NCBI GenBank assembly: GCA_035263705.1
Contig: DATFRA010000249.1
Span: 1 to 14,408 of the forward strand
From: DASZHJ01 sp035263705
Lineage (GTDB): Bacteria; Pseudomonadota; Alphaproteobacteria; ATCC43930; CGMCC-115725
Direction of reading: 5' to 3'
DNA: 14,408 nucleotides
The stretch's first letter is position 1. Every line of letters starts with the position of its first letter. The notes below the pieces were generated by a model. That model made no database searches and had not been told where the DNA came from. It was given only the letters and a program-made list of their open reading frames with translations. Position numbers and translations under genes: made by a program. Below, in pieces: positions 1 to 6,492 of the stretch.

Positions 1-822
1 CACCTCCGCCTCGAAGCCGGTGTCGCGGAACGCCTGGCCGAACTTGTTGCCGGCCGTCGGCAAGGTATCGAGATAGCGGCAGCTCGCGAGCTTCACCGTT
101 TTGAGCGTGAGCTCCGCCGAGGTGCCCCCGATGACGATCGCGAGGTGATAGGGCGGGCAGGCCGCGGTGCCGAGCGTGCGGATCTTCTCGTCGATGAACT
201 TGGTGAGCGACTTCGGGTTCAGCGTCGCCTTGGTCTGCTGATAGAGGAAGGTCTTGTTGGCGGAGCCACCGCCCTTGGCAATGAAGAGGAAGTGGTACTC
301 GTCGCCCTCGTCGGCGAAGAGGTCGATCTGCGCCGGCAGGTTGTCGCCGGTGTTAACTTCCTCGTACATCGAGAGCGGCGCCACCTGGCTATAGCGCAGG
401 TTCGTCTCTGTGAAGGTCTTGCGGATCCCGGCGGCGAGCGCCGCCGCGTCGCCGCCGCCAGTCCAGACTCGCTCGCCTTTCTTCGCCATCACGATGGAGG
501 TACCGGTGTCCTGGCACATCGGCAGCACGCGCCCCGCCGCGATGTTGGCATTCTTCAGGAGGTCGAAGGCCACGAACTTGTCGTTGTCGGAGGCGTCGGG
601 GTCGTCGAGGATCGCGCGGAGCTGCGCGAGGTGGCCGGGCCGCAGCAGGTGCTGGCAATCCGCCATCGCTCGCGCCGCGAGGAGCGTCAGTGCTTCCGGA
701 TTCACCTTGACCATGCGTCCGCCCTCGAAGCTCCCGGCGGAGACGTAGTCTGCCGTGAGCTTGCGATAGGGCGTCGCGTCCTCGCCCAGAGGGAACATCT
801 CGCGGAAGAGGAATTCGCTCAT
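1..822 (-). CDS. fumA: Fumarate hydratase, class I (Fe-S), N-terminal 274 residues, cut by window edge
   Basis: Class I fumarase interconverts fumarate and L-malate in the TCA cycle, using a [4Fe-4S] cluster in the cytoplasm. Reading the minus strand from the ATG at 822-820 gives 274 codons open to the left edge. The protein begins MSEFLFREMF and contains PMCQDTGTS at about residues 101-109 and IAKGGGSANKTF at about 181-192, both typical of the family. Cys103 and Cys222 are 119 residues apart, the same spacing as cluster ligands Cys105 and Cys224 of E. coli FumA; the third ligand would lie beyond the window. The family is usually a little over 500 residues, so roughly half is present. An AAAGG about 8 nt upstream is a plausible ribosome site. 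It lies 91 nt downstream of sspB on the same strand. The family is firm; the symbol (fumA rather than fumB or a generic class I name) is convention. Confidence 0.93.
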   Translation of the reverse strand, partial: MSEFLFREMFPLGEDATPYRKLTADYVSAGSFEGGRMVKVNPEALTLLAARAMADCQHLLRPGHLAQLRAILDDPDASDNDKFVAFDLLKNANIAAGRVLPMCQDTGTSIVMAKKGERVWTGGGDAAALAAGIRKTFTETNLRYSQVAPLSMYEEVNTGDNLPAQIDLFADEGDEYHFLFIAKGGGSANKTFLYQQTKATLNPKSLTKFIDEKIRTLGTAACPPYHLAIVIGGTSAELTLKTVKLASCRYLDTLPTAGNKFGQAFRDTGFEAEV

Positions 823-913
823 GAGGGAAGCCTTTGTCGCGGCGCGCGCGTGCTGCGGCGCAAACGCGGCGCAGAAATACTCGTTTGCCCGCGGCCGTCA
901 AGCCGCAGGCGGT

Positions 914-1393
914 CTATTTCTTCCGGAAACTGTCGAGGGTGACGACTTCGCCCGGCGTGCCGGAAGCTGCCTTGACCTTGGCCTTGGGCGGCTCGGCGCT
1001 GGCTCCCGCCTGAGCAGCGGTCGCTTTCGCGCCGTCGGCCTCTACGTGCTTGAACTGCAGGCCGAACTGCACGGAAGGATCGGCGAAGGTGCTGACGGCG
1101 GCGAAGGGAACGGTGAGCCGCGCGGGCTTGCTGCCGAAACTCAGGGTCACCGAGAACGAGTCTTCGGTCACCTCGAGGTCCCAGAACTGGTGCTCCAGCA
1201 CAATTGTCATCTCCTCGGGATATTTCGCGAGGAGCGTGTCGGGGATGGTGACGCCGGGGGCCTGGGTCTTGAAGGTGATGTAGAAGTGGTGGACACCGGG
1301 TAGGCCGCGGCTTGCTGCGACGGCGAGCGCCTCGCGCACCACGCCGCGCACCGCCCGCTCCATCATCCTGTCGTAGCCCAGAAGGTCCTGCAC
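914..1393 (-). CDS. sspB: ClpXP adaptor SspB, alphaproteobacterial type
   Basis: SspB tethers proteins carrying the tmRNA (ssrA) tag to the ClpX unfoldase, speeding their degradation by ClpXP. The 159-residue product starts near QDLLGYDRMMERAVRG and has the family core HHFYITFKTQAPGV (about 35-48), YPEEMTIVLEHQFWDLEV (about 58-75) and PSVQFGLQFKHVE (about 106-118). A low-complexity Ala/Lys linker follows. The end, EVVTLDSFRKK, matches the short ClpX-docking tail of SspB proteins. The start is GTG at 1393-1391: no ATG lies in frame upstream, and the next in-frame Met codons would remove conserved N-terminal residues. No strong ribosome site is visible. The ssrA gene ends about 65 nt upstream on the same strand with no T-rich terminator between them, so transcription may continue from ssrA into sspB. 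Confidence 0.93.
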   Translation of the reverse strand: MQDLLGYDRMMERAVRGVVREALAVAASRGLPGVHHFYITFKTQAPGVTIPDTLLAKYPEEMTIVLEHQFWDLEVTEDSFSVTLSFGSKPARLTVPFAAVSTFADPSVQFGLQFKHVEADGAKATAAQAGASAEPPKAKVKAASGTPGEVVTLDSFRKK

Positions 1394-1506
1394 GTCGTCT
1401 TGCGTCCGTCCCGGTTCTTGCCGGCGGCGGGTTGATCCCGCTCGCCATCCTTGTAAGTGGGGGGCTTCTGTTGCCCGGTGCCCCCCGGACCGCGCTTGCT
1501 TAGAGA

Positions 1507-1539
1507 CTAAGCAGCGAGTGCGACCTGATTGTCGTTCGC
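1507..1539 (-). other. tmRNA tag reading frame, ANDNQVALAA plus stop
   Basis: Ten codons from GCG (1539) to GCT, then TAG at 1509-1507. They encode Ala-Asn-Asp-Asn-Gln-Val-Ala-Leu-Ala-Ala, preceded in the finished tag by the Ala carried on the tmRNA itself. The AND(N) start is the part SspB reads in known tags, and the ALAA end is the ClpX-recognised tail. This frame identifies the RNA and fixes its strand. Confidence 0.92.
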
Positions 1540-1624
1540 ACTTCTAGGTTGGCCCGATAACGGCGGTACCATGCCGAGCGAAAGGCAACACCTTTACCAC
1601 GCGCGTCGATCCTAGTTCGCCCCC

Positions 1625-1656
1625 AGAAGGTCCCGCGATCGCCGCAGGACTGAAGC
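1625..1656 (-). other. Intervening segment of permuted ssrA, removed on maturation
   Basis: Thirty-two nt lie between the CCA end of the acceptor half (1657) and the first G of the coding half (1624). In permuted tmRNA precursors this loop is excised, leaving two RNA pieces held by base pairing. The boundaries follow from the acceptor-stem pairing, so they are well placed, but the cleavage sites themselves are inferred. Confidence 0.75.
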
Positions 1657-1742
1657 TGGTGGAGGCGCCGGGTACCGCCCCCGGGTCCGCAACGCTTATT
1701 CCATGCGCCGTTTATCGCCATAGTCGGTTGCCCGACCCCTCC

Positions 1743-1770
1743 AATATAGGGATTACCTGTTAACGCGCAA
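1743..1770 (-). promoter_or_regulatory. Likely ssrA promoter
   Basis: On the minus strand, TTGCGC (1770-1765), a 16-nt spacer and TATATT (1748-1743) resemble a housekeeping sigma-70 promoter. Predicted initiation about 7 nt further falls near 1736, at the GGGG that begins the tmRNA acceptor piece. That agreement with the RNA end supports the call. Confidence 0.55.
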
Positions 1771-1859
1771 CCAACGCCCGCCCCGAGTCGCCCGCGACCT
1801 TGGAGAGAGCTTCATCCCCGCGATAGACTGGCGCACCGCCGACACCACGAGGGCACATC

Positions 1860-2798
1860 ATGCCGCTGACGCCCGAGCAGCAAGCCGAGATCGATCGTCT
1901 CAGGGCCGAGACTGAGCCGACCCGCCGCGCGACGGTGCCGGCCCTTGAGGCGGTGCTCTATCAGGCGCTGCCGGTGCTCGATCACGGCTTCGTCCGGGTG
2001 ATCGACTACATGGGGGACGATGCCGCGGTGGTGCAGGCGGCGCGCGTCTCCTACGGCAAGGGCACCAAGAAGGTCAGCGAGGATCGCGGCCTCATCCAGT
2101 ACCTGATGCGCCACCGGCACACGACGCCCTTCGAGATGTGCGAGATCAAGTACCACGTGAAGCTGCCGATCTTCGTGGCACGGCAGTGGATCCGCCACCG
2201 CACCGCGAACGTCAACGAGTACTCGGCGCGTTACTCGATTCTCGACAACGAGTTCTATCTGCCGGCGCCCGAGCAGATCGCGGCCCAGTCGAAGAGCAAC
2301 CGCCAGGGCCGCGGACAGCAGTTGACGCCCGTCGAGACCCAGCGCGTGCTCGATCTCCTGCGCGAGGACGCGCTCCGCTGCTATCGGGACTACGCGACGC
2401 TCCTCAACACGGACGAGGCCGGCACGGTCATCGATCCCGAGCGCCAGGGCCTCGCGCGCGAGCTCGCGCGCATGAACTTGACGCTCAACTTTTATACGCA
2501 GTGGTACTGGAAGACCGACCTCTATAACCTGCTGCACTTCCTGAGCCTGCGCGCCGATGTCCACGCGCAATACGAAATCCGCGTATACGCCGAGGTCATG
2601 CTAGAGACGCTCGAGCGCTGGGTCCCGCTCACCGCGGAGGCCTTCCGCCAGTATCAGCTCGGCGGCGCCCACCTCTCGGCAAAAGGCCTCGAAGTCGTGA
2701 AGCGGATGATCGCCGGCGAATCCGTGACTCACGCCGAGAGCGGCCTCAGCAAGCGCGAGTGGATGGAGCTGATGGAGACCCTCGGGCGCGCGCCCTGA
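1860..2798 (+). CDS. thyX: FAD-dependent thymidylate synthase ThyX
   Basis: ThyX makes dTMP from dUMP using FAD, NADPH and methylene-tetrahydrofolate, replacing ThyA in many bacteria. The 312-residue protein carries the signature RHR-x7-S at residues 112-122 (RHRTANVNEYS). RHRHTTPFE at about 84-92 and a C-terminal block NFYTQWYWKTDLYNLLHFL are also typical of the longer ThyX proteins. The ATG at 1860 has GAGGG about 9 nt upstream. It is divergent from ssrA across a 121-nt gap that holds the ssrA promoter. A weak sigma-70-like pair TTGGAG-N17-ATAGAC lies at 1800-1828. The stop codon ends one base from the mrp stop on the opposite strand, so the two genes converge. Identity is firm; whether the genome also has thyA cannot be seen here. 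Confidence 0.97.
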   Translation: MPLTPEQQAEIDRLRAETEPTRRATVPALEAVLYQALPVLDHGFVRVIDYMGDDAAVVQAARVSYGKGTKKVSEDRGLIQYLMRHRHTTPFEMCEIKYHVKLPIFVARQWIRHRTANVNEYSARYSILDNEFYLPAPEQIAAQSKSNRQGRGQQLTPVETQRVLDLLREDALRCYRDYATLLNTDEAGTVIDPERQGLARELARMNLTLNFYTQWYWKTDLYNLLHFLSLRADVHAQYEIRVYAEVMLETLERWVPLTAEAFRQYQLGGAHLSAKGLEVVKRMIAGESVTHAESGLSKREWMELMETLGRAP

Positions 2799-2799
2799 G

Positions 2800-3930
2800 T
2801 TACTGAATCACGATCCGCGGCGCCGCGCGCTGCGGGCTGCCCGAGAGCTTCGCCCAGATGCGCTCTGCCATGGCGCGGAAGAGTTTCGCGTGGGCGCTCG
2901 CGGGGTCGGCAACCACGATCGGCTTGCCGCCGTCGGAGGTCTCGCGGATCGCGATGTCGAGCGGCACCTCGCCGAGGAAATCCGTGCCGAGCTTCTCTGC
3001 CTCCTTGCGGGCGCCGCCGTGGCTGAAGATCTCGCTGCGCTCGCCGCAGTGGGGGCAGAGGAAATAGCTCATGTTCTCGACGATGCCGAGCACGGGCACG
3101 TCGACCTTGCGGAACATGTTGAGGCCCTTGCGGGCATCGAGCAGCGCGATGTCCTGCGGCGTCGAGACAATGACCGCGCCCGAAAGCGGCACCTGCTGGG
3201 ACATGGTAAGCTGGGCATCGCCGGTCCCGGGCGGCAGGTCCACCACGAGGATGTCGAGCTGACCCCACTCGACGTCGCGCAGCATCTGCTGGATCGCGCT
3301 CATCACCATGGGGCCGCGCCAGATCATCGGCGTCTCCTCCGGCACCAGGAAACCCATGGACATGCACTTGATGCCGTAGTTCTGCATCGGCTCCAGCTGA
3401 CGGCCGTCGCGCGAGGTAGGCTTGCCCGTGATCCCCATCATGCGCGGCATCGAGGGGCCGTAGATGTCGGCATCGAGGAGTCCGACCTTGCGTCCGTTCG
3501 CGGCGAACGCGAGCGCCAGATTGACTGCGATCGTCGATTTGCCGACGCCACCCTTGCCGGAGGCGACCGCCACGATGGTCTTGACGCCCGGCACCAGTGC
3601 CTTGCCGCCGGCGGCGCCGCCGTGTGGCGCATGGCCACGCACCGGCGACTCCTGCGGCGCGGCACCGCCGCGCGCGGGCTTCGCTTCCGCCGTGAGCACG
3701 GCCGTCACCGACAGCACACCGTCGAGCCGCTCCACGGCGCGCTCCGCCGCTTTGCGTAGAGGTTCGAGCTTGGGGCCGCGTTGCGGGTCGACCTCGATCG
3801 CGAAGCCGACGTGGCCCTCGCGCAACTGAACGCCCGAGACCATGCCAAGGCTCACGATGTCCTGGTTGCGGTCGGGGTCGATCACTTGGCCGAGCGCAGC
3901 CAGGACACGCTCTTGCGTCACCGCGCTCAT
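2800..3930 (-). CDS. apbC: Mrp/ApbC-family Fe-S cluster carrier ATPase
   Basis: This family binds a [4Fe-4S] cluster between two subunits and passes it to target proteins, using a ParA-like ATPase fold. The 376-residue product has an N-terminal MIP18/DUF59 domain (about 1-80). A Pro/Gly/Ala-rich linker follows (about 85-112), then the ATPase domain. This has the deviant Walker A GKGGVGKST at 125-133, LLDADIYGPSMPRM at about 151-164, DLPPGTGDAQLT at about 231-242 and the cluster-binding CPHC at 292-295. The ATG at 3930 begins MSAVTQERVL, fitting the family's start; GAGG lies only 3 nt upstream and GAGGG about 10 nt upstream. It is divergent from hflK across 169 nt. Also called mrp; both names are in use. 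Confidence 0.95.
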   Translation of the reverse strand: MSAVTQERVLAALGQVIDPDRNQDIVSLGMVSGVQLREGHVGFAIEVDPQRGPKLEPLRKAAERAVERLDGVLSVTAVLTAEAKPARGGAAPQESPVRGHAPHGGAAGGKALVPGVKTIVAVASGKGGVGKSTIAVNLALAFAANGRKVGLLDADIYGPSMPRMMGITGKPTSRDGRQLEPMQNYGIKCMSMGFLVPEETPMIWRGPMVMSAIQQMLRDVEWGQLDILVVDLPPGTGDAQLTMSQQVPLSGAVIVSTPQDIALLDARKGLNMFRKVDVPVLGIVENMSYFLCPHCGERSEIFSHGGARKEAEKLGTDFLGEVPLDIAIRETSDGGKPIVVADPASAHAKLFRAMAERIWAKLSGSPQRAAPRIVIQ

Positions 3931-4052
3931 CGGCCTCGATCCCTCATTTCCTTGACAATATCCCGCTTCGCCCGATCATCCCGGCAACGCCGCGCCGACC
4001 TGGCGGACCAGCGGAAATCGATCGCTGTCATATAGGGGATCGCGCGCGATTT

Positions 4053-4072
4053 GCAAAGGCGACGGCCTTTGC
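4053..4072 (+). repeat. Perfect 8-bp inverted repeat in the hflK leader
   Basis: GCAAAGGC and GCCTTTGC are separated by 4 nt and lie about 28 nt before the hflK start, just upstream of the AAAGGAGAG ribosome site. As RNA this would be a compact stable hairpin in the 5' leader. There is no T-run after it and an ORF follows, so it is not a terminator. It could be an operator or an mRNA-stabilising stem; the sequence does not decide. Confidence 0.6.
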
Positions 4073-4099
4073 GCGTCAAAGGAGAGAGGCTTTCGGGCG

Positions 4100-5242
4100 A
4101 TGCCGTGGACCAATCAGAGCGGCGGCGGTGGCGGCCCATGGGGCGGCGGTCAGAGCCCCTGGGGACGCGGTCCCCAAGGCCCCAAGGTCGAGGACATCAT
4201 CAAGCGCAGCCAGGACAAGCTGCGCGGCGTGCTGCCCGGCGGCTTCGGCAGCGCTCCGGGACTGCTCATCATCCTGGTGGTCGCGATTCTGCTTTGGGGG
4301 TTCAGCGGCGTCTACACGGTCCAACCCGACGAGCTCGGCGTCGTCTTGCGGTTCGGCGCCCTCGACCGGATCGCGCCGCCGGGGCTCAATTATCACCTTC
4401 CCACGCCCATCGAGTCGGTCGAGCGGCCGAAGGTGACGCGCGTCAACCGTGTCGAGATCGGGTTTCGCGTCGGCGAGAGTGGCCGCACCACTCAGGACGT
4501 GACGCGGGAATCCCTGATGCTGACCGGCGACGAGAACATCGTCGACATCAACTTCACGGTGTTCTGGGTCATCAATGACGCCCGGAAATACCTGTTCAAC
4601 ATCCGTGATCCCGACGGAACCGTGAAGGCCGCAGCCGAAAGCGCCATGCGCGAGGTGATCGGCCACACCGAGATCGCGAGCGCGCTCGCCGAGGGCCGCG
4701 CCAAGATCGAGATCGATACGCAGAAGCTGCTGCAGGAGATCCTCGATTTCTACCAGGCGGGAATCACCATTCAGCAGGTGCAGCTGCAGAAGGTCGACCC
4801 GCCGCCGCAGGTGATCGACGCCTTCCGGGACGTGCAAAGCGCCAAGATCGACTTCACGCGGTATCAGAACGAGGCGGACGCCTACCAGAACGACGTGGTA
4901 CCCCAGGCTCAAGGCGAAGCCGCCCGGATCGTGCAGGAGGCGGAGGCCTACAAGGCTCAGGTCGTGAACCAGGCGCAGGGCGACGCCCAGCGCTTCATCT
5001 CGGTCTACAATGCCTACGCCAAGGCGCCAGACGTGACGGCGCGGCGGCTCTACATCGACACCATCCAGACGATCCTGAAGAGCGCGAACAAAGTCATCCT
5101 CGATCGCGCCGCCTCGAGCTCCGGCGTGCTGCCCTACCTGCCCTTGCCTGCCATAAGGAACGCGAGCCCTTCGCCGCCAGGTAGATCCGGCCCCGGGGGC
5201 ACCCCACCCGCGAGCGCAAGCACGGGGAGTCCACGGCCATGA
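4100..5242 (+). CDS. hflK: FtsH protease modulator HflK
   Basis: HflK pairs with HflC in a large inner-membrane complex that surrounds and restrains the FtsH protease. The 380-residue product has the typical Gly/Trp-rich N-terminus (about 8-28) and one membrane segment at about 54-72 (LLIILVVAILLWGFSGVY). An SPFH/band-7 domain follows (about 73-260), then a helical, Ala/Glu/Gln-rich stretch. The tail is Pro/Ser/Gly-rich. The ATG at 4100 follows GGAGAGAGG, about 11 nt away, and the start fits the family. Its stop overlaps the hflC start as ATGA (5239-5242), so translation of the pair is probably coupled. The gene heads a run of four plus-strand envelope genes and is divergent from the apbC gene. 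Confidence 0.96.
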   Translation: MPWTNQSGGGGGPWGGGQSPWGRGPQGPKVEDIIKRSQDKLRGVLPGGFGSAPGLLIILVVAILLWGFSGVYTVQPDELGVVLRFGALDRIAPPGLNYHLPTPIESVERPKVTRVNRVEIGFRVGESGRTTQDVTRESLMLTGDENIVDINFTVFWVINDARKYLFNIRDPDGTVKAAAESAMREVIGHTEIASALAEGRAKIEIDTQKLLQEILDFYQAGITIQQVQLQKVDPPPQVIDAFRDVQSAKIDFTRYQNEADAYQNDVVPQAQGEAARIVQEAEAYKAQVVNQAQGDAQRFISVYNAYAKAPDVTARRLYIDTIQTILKSANKVILDRAASSSGVLPYLPLPAIRNASPSPPGRSGPGGTPPASASTGSPRP

Positions 5243-6141
5243 ACAGATACGTCGCCGTCCCCGTCGTGGTCTTGGCTGCATTCGTGATCATCATCGGCAT
5301 GAGTTCGTTCTTCACGGTGCACCAGACCGAGAAGGCCCTGGTGAAGCAGTTCGGGACCCCGATCCGGGTGATCACCGAGCCTGGCCTGCAGTTCAAGCGG
5401 CCGTTCGTCCAGGACGTCGTCTATTTCGACAACCGGATCCTCGATCTCGAGCCGCCGCAGGAGGAGGTGATCGCCGCCGACCAGAAGCGCCTCGTGGTCG
5501 ACAGCTACGCGCGCTATCGCATCGCCGATCCCCTGTTGTTCTTCCAGCGCTCGACCTCCGAAGCGAACGCGAACACGCGCCTCTCCTCGATCATCAACAG
5601 CGCGCTCCGACGGGTGATCGGCAACGTGCCCTTGGCCTCTGTGGTGGCGGAGAAGCGCGCCGCGGTCATGCAGCTGGTGCGCGATGAGGTAAACACCCAG
5701 GCCAAGGACTGGGGCATGGACGTAATCGACGTGCGTATCAAGCGCGCGGACCTGCCGGGCGAGAACAGCGAGGCGATCTATACCCGCATGAAGACGGAGC
5801 GGCAGCGCGAGGCCGCGCAGTTCAGGGGCGAGGGCAAGCGCGAGGCGCAGAAGATCCGTGCCAGTGCAGACCGCCATGTCATCGAGATCAAGGCCAAGGC
5901 CCAACAGCAGTCGGAGATCCTGCGCGGCGAGGGCGACGCCGAAAGCGTCCGCATCTACGCCGACGCCTTCAACCGGGACAAGGACTTCTTCGCGCTCTAC
6001 TGGAGCCTCGACGCCTATCGCCGGTCGCTGGCCAACGGCGACACCACCCTGGTGCTGTCGCCGGACAGCGAGTTCTTCCGCTTCTTTGGCTCGGCGAGCG
6101 GCACGATGGAGCCGCCGCAGGCTCAAGCGCCGAAGCCCTGA
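5239..6141 (+). CDS. hflC: FtsH protease modulator HflC
   Basis: HflC is the partner of HflK in the complex that modulates FtsH. The 300-residue product begins MNRYVAVPVVVLAAF, with a membrane segment at about 4-24. The band-7 domain follows, including VHQTEKALVKQFG and GLQFKRPFVQDVVYFDNRI. Next is a charged helical region (REAAQFRGEGKREAQKIRA) and a C-terminal block ALYWSLDAYRRSL typical of HflC. It ends in a short Pro/Ala/Gln tail. The ATG overlaps the hflK stop by 4 nt, which explains why no separate strong ribosome site is needed. It is followed 28 nt later by the DUF2065 gene. Confidence 0.96.
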   Translation: MNRYVAVPVVVLAAFVIIIGMSSFFTVHQTEKALVKQFGTPIRVITEPGLQFKRPFVQDVVYFDNRILDLEPPQEEVIAADQKRLVVDSYARYRIADPLLFFQRSTSEANANTRLSSIINSALRRVIGNVPLASVVAEKRAAVMQLVRDEVNTQAKDWGMDVIDVRIKRADLPGENSEAIYTRMKTERQREAAQFRGEGKREAQKIRASADRHVIEIKAKAQQQSEILRGEGDAESVRIYADAFNRDKDFFALYWSLDAYRRSLANGDTTLVLSPDSEFFRFFGSASGTMEPPQAQAPKP

Positions 6142-6169
6142 GCGCGGCAGCGCGGTCGCGGATCGGCCG

Positions 6170-6355
6170 ATGCAGGACCTCGGGACGGCACTTGCTCTCG
6201 TGCTTGTGATCGAGGGCATCGTGCTGGCACTCGCCCCCGACGGCATCAAGCGCGCCGCCCTCCAGATGACCGCGATCCCATCGGCGGCGCTCCGTCTTGG
6301 CGGGTTGGCAGCGGCTTGCCTCGGGGTAGCAGCGGTGTGGCTTATTCGGAGCTAG
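6170..6355 (+). CDS. DUF2065 family small inner-membrane protein
   Basis: Sixty-one residues from MQDLGTALALVLVIEG to a WLIRS end, with two hydrophobic segments (about 4-22 and 42-58). A central stretch LAPDGIKRAALQM has the position and character of the family's conserved Pro-containing motif. The family is also called YjeT-like; its role is unknown. It occurs next to hflKC in many proteobacteria, and here it sits between hflC and the Do protease, suggesting a part in membrane protein quality control. The ATG at 6170 has no good ribosome site, so coupling to hflC translation is likely. The same frame stays open upstream into hflC, but no start with a ribosome site is seen there. Confidence 0.85.
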   Translation: MQDLGTALALVLVIEGIVLALAPDGIKRAALQMTAIPSAALRLGGLAAACLGVAAVWLIRS

Positions 6356-6405
6356 AGGGCCGCCACCGGTTGACACTGGCGCGGTGGGTACAAAACTGGG
6401 CTGGT

Positions 6406-6434
6406 TTGCCGCACGGCCGGTCACCAACTATTAT
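6406..6434 (+). promoter_or_regulatory. Candidate promoter for the Do protease gene
   Basis: TTGCCG (6406-6411), a 17-nt spacer and TATTAT (6429-6434) lie in the 122-nt gap before the protease. A separate TTGACA at 6370-6375 has no good -10 partner. Just past the predicted start, GGTTCGG occurs twice in direct orientation (6437-6443 and 6454-6460), which could be an operator or chance. Confidence 0.4.
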
Positions 6435-6492
6435 GGGGTTCGGCTAATATGCCGGTTCGGACGCACCCCTCATTGGCTTGGAGCAGACTTAC

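Larger units (their letters stand above)
1455..1738 (-). ncRNA. ssrA: tmRNA, circularly permuted two-piece form
   Basis: tmRNA rescues stalled ribosomes and adds a degradation tag. On the minus strand the acceptor half comes first. A GTCGG-GCAA-CCGAC hairpin lies near its 5' end (1736-1723), then a T-stem CCGGG/CCCGG, then the acceptor 3' strand CGCCTCC-ACCA ending at 1657. After a 32-nt spacer (1656-1625) comes the coding half, starting GGGGGCGAAC at 1624. GGGGGCG pairs with CGCCTCC (one G-U), closing the tRNA-like domain. The next segment, AGGATCGACG, matches the conserved tmRNA GGATTCGACG motif. The tag frame follows at 1539-1507. A GGGGGGC/GCCCCCC stem (1486-1480 with 1465-1459) marks a late pseudoknot region near the 3' end. 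Acceptor-before-coding order is the known permutation in alphaproteobacteria. The outer ends are uncertain by about 10 nt. A 73-codon ORF through here is chance. Confidence 0.93.

Noticed and set aside
145..942. 265-codon plus-strand ORF across the left edge
   Set aside because: The minus strand encodes class I fumarase with family motifs and correctly spaced Cys residues. The plus-strand frame is its mirror.
1500..1721. 73-codon minus-strand ORF
   Set aside because: It runs through the tmRNA acceptor and coding halves and is explained by that RNA gene.
4076..6249. Two long minus-strand ORFs (401 and 371 codons) opposite hflK and hflC
   Set aside because: The plus strand carries clear HflK and HflC with a 4-nt overlap. 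The antisense products are His/Arg/Leu-rich low-complexity translations.
6449..6492. ATG at 6449 as start of the Do protease
   Set aside because: It is out of frame with the protease and meets a stop codon after 15 codons.
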